Positions 18,979 to 24,986 of a stretch of DNA of 32,831 bases are shown here, piece after piece; the first letter of the stretch is position 1, and every line of letters starts with the position of its first letter. The notes beneath the pieces were generated by a model, which saw only the letters and a list, made by a program, of their open reading frames with translations, was not told where the DNA came from and searched no databases. The stretch is from Ignavibacteriota bacterium. Lineage in GTDB: Bacteria; Bacteroidota; Ignavibacteria; Ignavibacteriales; Melioribacteraceae. The DNA lies in NCBI GenBank assembly GCA_002698995.1, contig PAAX01000004.1, positions 1-32,831 of the forward strand, read 5' to 3'. Position numbers and translations under genes: made by a program.

Positions 18979-18981
18979 AAA

Positions 18982-19707
18982 ATGCTAAAAAATAAATATG
19001 ATTACATAGTTTATGGTGCTTCCATAAAAGGTATTGTTAGAAGCATCTCACTTAAAAATGAAGGTAATTCTGTTCTGCTTCTCAATAAATTCGGTTTTAC
19101 TGGGGGAGCAATAACAGAATCACTTAGATTATTAATTGACAAAAATTACCTGAAAAATTTAGATGATCCTATAGAATCAAAAATCTATAAAAGAATTCTT
19201 GATGAGAATTATTCTATCCTTGGTGAAACTGATTATGAATATGTTTTGAATCCGGAAGTAGTAAAAATTATCCTTTTACAATTCATCGAAGTATATGAGC
19301 TTGAACATTTATTTCATGTCGTCCCTTCATCTTTTTCAATTAACCAAGTTGAGTTAGTTGCAAAAGAAGGTTTATTAGCTTTTGAATTTGAAAACTTCAT
19401 TGATGAATCTGATGAAAAGTTGTTAAATCACTTGATGAATAAAGAAGCAAAAAATATCAAAAGATTTTACAATATAATTGTTACCAAACCAGAAAATCTA
19501 TCCTTCTTAAATTTTGATAAAATTGTGAAAAGCATTAAGCTGAAAGATGGAAGATATTTCTTAACTCTGGAAATAAAAGAAGAGAATGAAATTGAAGCTA
19601 ATCACAAAGCTCAAATTTTAGCGGATGAATTAAGTGAATATTTGGATAATTCAAGAAATAGAATTCAACTTCTCCCGACAAGAATTGATGAACTGATAAT
19701 TGATTGA
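18982..19707 (+). CDS. Short FAD-oxidoreductase-like protein with degenerate Rossmann motif
   Basis: A 241-residue protein starting 3 bp after the hydantoinase stop. Its first ~130 residues match the layout of the PF12831-type oxidoreductase encoded 0.9 kb downstream: YDYIVYGASIKG (6-17) in place of YDVIVVGGGIAG, FGFTGGAITES in place of YGFVGGMST, and LNPEVVKIILLQFIE as the usual second-helix segment. The dinucleotide loop is G-A-S-I-K-G, so the central glycine of GxGxxG is lost and FAD binding is doubtful. The remainder is acidic and Lys-rich, and I recognise nothing in it; the C-terminal FAD-binding part (VAGRCIS..) is absent. The frame is intact and tightly coupled to its neighbour, which argues for a retained accessory subunit rather than a fresh pseudogene. 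Confidence in homology is moderate. Confidence 0.65.
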   Translation: MLKNKYDYIVYGASIKGIVRSISLKNEGNSVLLLNKFGFTGGAITESLRLLIDKNYLKNLDDPIESKIYKRILDENYSILGETDYEYVLNPEVVKIILLQFIEVYELEHLFHVVPSSFSINQVELVAKEGLLAFEFENFIDESDEKLLNHLMNKEAKNIKRFYNIIVTKPENLSFLNFDKIVKSIKLKDGRYFLTLEIKEENEIEANHKAQILADELSEYLDNSRNRIQLLPTRIDELIID

Positions 19708-19834
19708 AATACCAGTATCAGTATTAATTCAAAATTCGTATTGAACCGGTATGACATATTTATAGAATTACTTAAATAATCTTATCAGTTCGAGTGAACG
19801 AAGTGAATCGAGAACAAAATAAATTATTATCATA
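19708..19834. repeat. Intergenic repeat remnants (CCGGTATGACA half-unit and TTCGAGTGA..TCGAGAAC copy)
   Basis: About 19711-19755 (ataccagtatcagtatt ... gaaccggtatgaca) resembles the second half of the palindromic units at 23344-23650. 19785-19815 is a copy of the TTCGAGTGA/AATCGAGAAC repeat at 16742. Together they fill nearly the whole gap before the NanE gene. Confidence 0.6.
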
Positions 19835-20542
19835 ATGAATAAAATATTTGAACAGCTAAAAAATAAATTGATCGTCTCATGCCAAGCAGAAGGTGAATCA
19901 CCATTTAATTCTCCAATTGGAGTAACAATGATGGCAAATGCCGCTAAGCTTGGAGGTGCAGCCGGTATTCGTTCCGAAGGAATTGCAAAGACGAAAATGA
20001 TAATTGATGAAGTTAAACTTCCTACAATAGGATTAGTAAAATCATATTTTGAAGATGGCTTTGTTAGAATTACTGGAACTTATAAAGAAGTAGAAGATTT
20101 GATCGCTATTGAATGCGCGATTATTGCAATTGACGGAACTTTTAGATTAAGAGAAAAGCTAAGCGGACCGGAATTTATAAAATCAATTAAAGATAAATTC
20201 AACTGTATTATTATGGCAGATATTTCAACAGTTGATGATGGCTTAGCTTGTTTTGAAGCTGGTGCAGATTGTCTGTCAACAACTTTGAGTGGTTATACTC
20301 TTGAAACTGAAAAATCCAAAACAAACAAACCGGACTTTAAACTTGTTGAAGAGTTATCATCAAAAGTATCAATTCCGGTTTTTGCCGAAGGTAGAATAAA
20401 TACTCCAAATGATGCTTCCGAAATTATGAAACTAGGTGCATGGGGGGTGATTGCCGGAACAGCAATAACAAGACCAAATATTGTAACTCAATGGTATGTT
20501 GATGCAATTAATGAGATTGCAAGACTAAACGACATTAGATGA
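19835..20542 (+). CDS. nanE: N-acetylmannosamine-6-phosphate 2-epimerase
   Basis: A 235-residue TIM-barrel enzyme, the usual NanE length. It interconverts ManNAc-6-P and GlcNAc-6-P in the cytoplasm. Diagnostic segments are IVSCQAEGESPFNSP, AAGIRSEGI, IGLVKSYF (catalytic Lys), AIDGTFRLR, ADISTVDDGLACFEAGAD, STTLSGYT, VFAEGRINTP (catalytic/ligand Glu) and GAWGVIAGTAITRP. All expected active-site residues appear intact. No sialate lyase, ManNAc kinase, NagA or NagB is present in the window, so ManNAc-6-P may arise from a route other than sialic acid, for example by GH94 phosphorolysis plus the phosphohexomutase two genes downstream (inference). Only a weak Shine-Dalgarno sequence precedes ATG. 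Confidence 0.95.
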   Translation: MNKIFEQLKNKLIVSCQAEGESPFNSPIGVTMMANAAKLGGAAGIRSEGIAKTKMIIDEVKLPTIGLVKSYFEDGFVRITGTYKEVEDLIAIECAIIAIDGTFRLREKLSGPEFIKSIKDKFNCIIMADISTVDDGLACFEAGADCLSTTLSGYTLETEKSKTNKPDFKLVEELSSKVSIPVFAEGRINTPNDASEIMKLGAWGVIAGTAITRPNIVTQWYVDAINEIARLNDIR

Positions 20543-20616
20543 AAGACTTAGTGTATAATTATCTTGGTTCTTCAATTATCATATAATAATCAAGATTAAG
20601 AAAGTAGAAAAGAATT

Positions 20617-21924
20617 ATGAAAATTGAAAATAAATACGATGTAATAGTTGTTGGCGGTGGAATAGCCGGAGTGAGTGCAGCAGTAAGAGCCGGTAAAGAA
20701 AAAGCAAAAACTTTATTGATTGAACATTACGGATTCGTTGGCGGAATGTCCACTGCTGGAATGGTTTCCCCATTTATGAAACACCAAGTAAACGGTGATA
20801 CTTTAGTTAAGGGGGTTTTTCAAGATATTGAAAATGAAATGCGTAAAAGAAACGGAATGATTGACAATGGTTTTTATGCAAATACATTTAGAACTGCTGC
20901 GTATCATCTTCTATCAGAAGCAAATTGTTCAATACTCTTTAATAGTGAAATTATAAAAGTAAATAGAATCGATAACAGGATTAATTCATTAACAGTTTTG
21001 GTTGAAAATCAGAAGATTGAAATTGAAGCCGATGTTTTTATTGATACTACCGGCGATGCACAAATTCTATATCTTGGAGATTTCCCTTGGGTTAAAGGAG
21101 ATGAAACTACAGGTAAACTTCAAGCTCTTACTCTTTTCTTCCGGATGGGAAATATTGATATTCAAAAAGCAACAGATTATGTGAAAAATCATAAAGACGA
21201 TTTCTTCAAGTGGATGACCTATGATTTTGATTTTACAAAGATTATTTCAATCGCCGGATATTTCAGCAATGTGAAAAAGGCTATTGAAGAAGGAAGATTA
21301 AATCCGGATGTTGAATATATTTTCTTTACAACGCTTCCTGAAAGTGGAGAAGGTTCATTTAATACTTCAAACATTCTTGGGATGGATGCCTCAACTTCCG
21401 AGAGTTTAACTCAAGCTGAAATGATTGGACGAAATCAAGTTTACCAAGTTGTTCAGATTTTACAAAATGAAATACCCGGATTTGAAAACTCATATTTACT
21501 TGAAACTGCTGTGCAAGTTGGAGTAAGAGAAACACGTCGTGCAGTTGGTGATTACATAGTTACTGGAAATGATATTAAAAACGGAAGTAAGTTTGATGAT
21601 GCAATTGCGCGTGGCTGTTATGGAATTGATATTCATGGTCAAAAAGATGAATCATCACGGATGGAAGATTTGGAAGAAGGTCAATATTATGAAATTCCAT
21701 TAAGATCATTAATCGTAAAGGATGCAGATAATTTATTGGTCGCAGGAAGATGCATTTCTTCAACAAGAGAAGGACATAGTGCATTAAGGATTATGCCTAC
21801 TTCGGCAGCTACAGGAGAGGCTTGTGGAGCATTAGCAGCTTTGGCCTCAAAGAATAGCAGTATAGTTAGAGAAATAAATCCTCAGGAAGTTAGAGAAATA
21901 GTTAAACATAATATAACAGTGTAA
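20617..21924 (+). CDS. FAD-dependent oxidoreductase (PF12831 type)
   Basis: A 435-residue flavoprotein. The N-terminal Rossmann motif YDVIVVGGGIAGVSAAV has GGGIAG at 13-18, followed by LLIEHYGFVGGMSTAGMVSP. Other marks are VFIDTTGDAQILY, the mid-region VGVRETRRAVGDYIVTG, and the C-terminal FAD-contact segment NLLVAGRCISSTREGHSALRIMPTSAATGEACGALA. These are typical of the FAD_oxidored family, cytoplasmic oxidases or dehydrogenases often found beside carbohydrate genes. The reaction cannot be read from sequence; oxidation of a sugar or cyclic amide hydroxyl is plausible. The stop lies 4 bp before the phosphohexomutase start, giving tight coupling. A shortened relative is encoded at 18982-19707. 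Confidence 0.88.
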   Translation: MKIENKYDVIVVGGGIAGVSAAVRAGKEKAKTLLIEHYGFVGGMSTAGMVSPFMKHQVNGDTLVKGVFQDIENEMRKRNGMIDNGFYANTFRTAAYHLLSEANCSILFNSEIIKVNRIDNRINSLTVLVENQKIEIEADVFIDTTGDAQILYLGDFPWVKGDETTGKLQALTLFFRMGNIDIQKATDYVKNHKDDFFKWMTYDFDFTKIISIAGYFSNVKKAIEEGRLNPDVEYIFFTTLPESGEGSFNTSNILGMDASTSESLTQAEMIGRNQVYQVVQILQNEIPGFENSYLLETAVQVGVRETRRAVGDYIVTGNDIKNGSKFDDAIARGCYGIDIHGQKDESSRMEDLEEGQYYEIPLRSLIVKDADNLLVAGRCISSTREGHSALRIMPTSAATGEACGALAALASKNSSIVREINPQEVREIVKHNITV

Positions 21925-21928
21925 TAAG

Positions 21929-23338
21929 ATGAATATAATTTTTGGAACCGATGGATGGCGGGCTTTGCTTGATAAAGAAATCAACAGTGAAACTGTTTCA
22001 ATTGTTGCTCAAGCATTTGCAGATTACCTAAATAATAATTTTGAGAATCCCTCTGCGGCAATTGGATTTGACGGCAGAAAGTATTCTAAAGAATTTGCCG
22101 ATATTTTTGCACAAGTTTTATCTGGAAATCATATTAATGTTTCTCTATCAGTTGCAATTACTCCAACTCCGGTTGTTTCATATTTTATTAAGCATGGAAA
22201 TTTTTCAGCTGGAGCTATGATTACTGCATCTCATAATCCGGCTGAATATAATGGAATAAAATTCAAAGCGAATTACGGTGGTCCATTTTTTACTGAAGAG
22301 ACTCATAAAATTGAAGCGCTTCTTAATAAGTCAGAAATCAAGAAGAGTAAAGATAAAATTGTAATTGAAGATTTCTCTGTTCCCTATTTAAGGCAGATTT
22401 ATAAGTTAGTAGATTTTGATGCAATAAGTAATTCCGGTTTGTCTGTACTTGTTGACTCTATGGCTGGAGCGGGACAAACTCTCTTGCAGGATATTCTATT
22501 AGAAACTGATTTGGAAATTGATACAATTTACGGTGAAGCTGAAGAAGATTTTGCCGGAAGAAATGCTGAACCAATTGAGAAAAATCTTAAAGAACTTTCT
22601 GAGATTTTAAGAAATTCAGATTACTCTATTGGACTCGCAACAGACGGTGATGCAGACCGCTGCGGTGTTATGCTTGATACGGGCGACTGGCTTTCAGCTC
22701 AAGATACTATTTTGCTTTTGAGTGACTTCATTAAAAACGAGAAAAAGATTTCAGGCGGACTTGTAAAAACTTCATCAGTTACTAATAAACTCAAAGAGTA
22801 TTTTGAAAATAAAGATTGCAAAGTTTATGATGATGTTCAGGTTGGTTTCAAATATATCTGCGAAAAGATGATTGAAGCTGATATAGCTTTTGGAGCTGAG
22901 GAAAGCGGAGGTTTTGGCTACAAATATCATATTCCCGAACGAGATGGAATTCTCTCTTCTCTATTTATGATTGAGATGTTAGCTAAAAGCGGATTTAAAA
23001 AACTATCGCAATTAGTTGAATTCAAAAGAAAGAAATTCGGAAAAATTTATTATGATCGAATCGATCATCCATATCACAAAGATGATAGAAATGAATTGCT
23101 TCCAAATTTATTTTCAAAAAATCTCCGCAGTATAAAGAATTTTGAAGTTGAATCAATAATTGAGTTTTACAGCAGTAGAAATATTATAAATGGACTTAAG
23201 TTTAATCTTAAGGGTGGTTCTCGATGGCTTTTGATGAGGTCATCGGAGACTGAACCTTTAGTTAGAATTTATGCTGAAGGAAATTCTGATAAGGAAGTAG
23301 TTGAGTTATTAAATGCCGGAATGGAATTAATAAGTTAA
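21929..23338 (+). CDS. Phosphohexomutase (phosphoglucomutase/phosphomannomutase family)
   Basis: A 469-residue alpha-D-phosphohexomutase with all four signature loops: TASHNP at 99-104 with the phosphorylated Ser101, metal-binding DGDADR at about 240-245, sugar-specificity loop AEESGG at about 325-330, and phosphate-binding RSSETEPLVRIY near 437-448. It moves phosphate between C1 and C6 of a hexose or HexNAc in the cytoplasm. The AEESGG loop resembles glucose/mannose-type mutases, but HexNAc use is not excluded. Next to NanE and GH94 it is well placed to turn a sugar-1-phosphate made by phosphorolysis into the 6-phosphate. It starts 4 bp after the FAD oxidoreductase gene and is followed by a 334-bp gap full of palindromic repeats. 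Confidence 0.93.
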   Translation: MNIIFGTDGWRALLDKEINSETVSIVAQAFADYLNNNFENPSAAIGFDGRKYSKEFADIFAQVLSGNHINVSLSVAITPTPVVSYFIKHGNFSAGAMITASHNPAEYNGIKFKANYGGPFFTEETHKIEALLNKSEIKKSKDKIVIEDFSVPYLRQIYKLVDFDAISNSGLSVLVDSMAGAGQTLLQDILLETDLEIDTIYGEAEEDFAGRNAEPIEKNLKELSEILRNSDYSIGLATDGDADRCGVMLDTGDWLSAQDTILLLSDFIKNEKKISGGLVKTSSVTNKLKEYFENKDCKVYDDVQVGFKYICEKMIEADIAFGAEESGGFGYKYHIPERDGILSSLFMIEMLAKSGFKKLSQLVEFKRKKFGKIYYDRIDHPYHKDDRNELLPNLFSKNLRSIKNFEVESIIEFYSSRNIINGLKFNLKGGSRWLLMRSSETEPLVRIYAEGNSDKEVVELLNAGMELIS

Positions 23339-23343
23339 GAAAA

Positions 23344-23650
23344 TGTAATCCCGGTTTAAGGTGGTTATGACATCAATACCGGAATCCAAAAACATGAATG
23401 AAAGATACCGGTAGTGCTTTCGCAAATCGGTATGACAATTAAAAAAAGATGTCATTCCGGTTTATCAATGCTTTTTATTGATAATACCGGAATCCAAAAA
23501 CATGAATGGAAGTTACCGGTATTGCTTTTGCTAATCGGTATGACAAACTAAAAAAAGATGTCATTCCGGTTTAATGCGGTTTTAGCATTAATACCGGAAT
23601 CTAAAGAAGGAAATTGAGTTACTGGTATTAATTTGTAAGCCGGTACGACA
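23344..23650. repeat. Array of three REP-like palindromic units (TGTCATTCCGGT...ATCGGTATGACA)
   Basis: Unit A is 23344-23437, unit B 23450-23545 and unit C 23559-23650 (94, 96 and 92 bp). Linkers are 12 and 13 bp, attaaaaaaaga and aactaaaaaaaga. Each unit holds two smaller hairpins: CCGGTTTa..ATACCGG in the first half and ACCGGTA..TCGGTAT in the second. The outer ends form an inverted repeat TGTCATtCCGGT/ATCGGTATGACA. The array fills the 334-bp gap between the phosphohexomutase and HAD genes, and no gene is present in it. A half-unit recurs in the hairpin at 32626-32662. Confidence 0.9.
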
Positions 23651-23663
23651 AAACTTATCAAAT

Positions 23664-23667
23664 GGAG
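23664..23667 (+). promoter_or_regulatory. Ribosome binding site that fixes a TTG start
   Basis: GGAG five bases before TTG at 23673, just after the last palindromic repeat unit. The arrangement matches the one before the TTG start at 5032 on the other strand. Confidence 0.7.
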
Positions 23668-23672
23668 TAACA

Positions 23673-24971
23673 TTGAAGAAATTTGTAAATAAAGAAGAAG
23701 CTTTGGTATTAACAGAGAAACTAGGGAATGACTTTACGATAATTAAAAATCCGGATTATGTTTTTCCGGAATACGAAGTTGTTCCAATTGCAGAAAAACT
23801 AACTAATGTTAAAAACGTAACTGCTCTTGTAATGGATATGGACGGAACAACAACAACCACAGAAGAACTTTGTCTGCACTCGTTAGAATATATGATTAGA
23901 AGAATGAGCAGATTATATTCAAAAGAAGAATGGATCGGATTAGATCATGAAAAAGATTTTCCGAATGTAATTGGAAACAGCACAACAAAGCATGTTGAAT
24001 ATTTAATTACTACATATAATAATCTTCTTAATCCGAAAGATGTTTTCAATTCATTTATAGATTCAGCAAGATGGACATTAAAATTCGGTAAAGATCATAA
24101 AAGAAGTGAAGAAGTAAAGCTAAATCTTAAGCAGTTCGGTTTTGGTGAATTAATAAACAATCTTGAAAAAGAATTTGAGTATAATAATCAGTTCGAAGAA
24201 TTATCAAAAACTGATCAAGTCCGCATTGGGATTGACATTTATTATCAGCGCTATCATTTTATCTTACAAAGAATTATGAACGGAGAATCATCAAAAGTTT
24301 CTGAAGAACTCTTTAATGATCCTCACAAACACTTAATTCATCCGATGCAAGGTATTGGTGTTTTTCTCGCTCTTTCAAAAGGATTGCTTGGTGATGAAGC
24401 CGAGAATTTATTTGATAACCTTGCTGCTGATTATAAAATTAAATCCGGAAAAGAATTCCACGGTAATATTAGTTCAATTAAAACTAGACTAAAAGAATTG
24501 GGTAGAAGATTCGAATCAAATCCATTAAAAATTGCTGTTGTTACTTCTTCAATTTATTATGAAGCTGATATTGTATTATCAGAAGTTTTCAAAGTACTTG
24601 TTGAAGAAGTTAATCAACTTTCGATTTCAGCAGAAAAGAAGGAAAAGATCAAATCAGCTTTTTCGAATTACACAGATTTTTATGATACTGTAGTAACTGC
24701 AAGCGATTCAAGTGAAATAAGATTAAAACCTCACCGCGATCTTTACAGTATTGCACTGCATCAGTTGAATGTTCCTAAAAATAAATTCAATGAAGTTATT
24801 GGATTTGAAGACAGCGAAAGTGGGACAATTGCAATCCGTGCTGCCGGTGTTGGACTTTGCTGCGCAGTTCCTTTTGCACAGACATCCGGACATAATCTTG
24901 AAGCTGCATCTCACATCTGCAATGGTGGAATTCCAGAAGTTTTATTAACTCATAATTTATTCATTAAGTAA
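23673..24971 (+). CDS. HAD-superfamily hydrolase or sugar-phosphate mutase, unusually long
   Basis: A 432-residue cytoplasmic HAD protein. Motif I is VMDMDGTTTTTEE with nucleophile Asp55 and Asp57. Motif II is VVTSSIYYEADIVL. Motif III Lys is in IRLKPHRDLYS. Motif IV acids lie in GFEDSESGTIAIRAAG. The order and the GFEDSxxG segment fit the beta-phosphoglucomutase/phosphatase subgroup, normally about 220 residues. Here the cap between motifs I and II is about 230 residues, and a 50-residue N-terminal extension precedes motif I, so this is a distinct large-cap form. Start TTG is supported by GGAG at 23664-23667. It lies 15 bp before the GH38-like gene and is probably co-transcribed with it. A sugar phosphate is the likely substrate; phosphatase and mutase cannot be separated by eye. 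Confidence 0.8.
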   Translation: MKKFVNKEEALVLTEKLGNDFTIIKNPDYVFPEYEVVPIAEKLTNVKNVTALVMDMDGTTTTTEELCLHSLEYMIRRMSRLYSKEEWIGLDHEKDFPNVIGNSTTKHVEYLITTYNNLLNPKDVFNSFIDSARWTLKFGKDHKRSEEVKLNLKQFGFGELINNLEKEFEYNNQFEELSKTDQVRIGIDIYYQRYHFILQRIMNGESSKVSEELFNDPHKHLIHPMQGIGVFLALSKGLLGDEAENLFDNLAADYKIKSGKEFHGNISSIKTRLKELGRRFESNPLKIAVVTSSIYYEADIVLSEVFKVLVEEVNQLSISAEKKEKIKSAFSNYTDFYDTVVTASDSSEIRLKPHRDLYSIALHQLNVPKNKFNEVIGFEDSESGTIAIRAAGVGLCCAVPFAQTSGHNLEAASHICNGGIPEVLLTHNLFIK

Positions 24972-24986
24972 GTCGGTATAATTAGA

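Noticed and set aside
19835-20542. Sialic acid catabolic locus based on NanE
   Set aside because: No N-acetylneuraminate lyase, ManNAc kinase, sialidase or sialate transporter is present in the window; NanE alone does not show sialate use.
23344-23650. CRISPR-like or tandem-duplicated gene fragment between the phosphohexomutase and HAD genes
   Set aside because: The whole units are repeated and palindromic, the linkers are A-rich and similar to each other rather than unique, and no reading frame is conserved between units.
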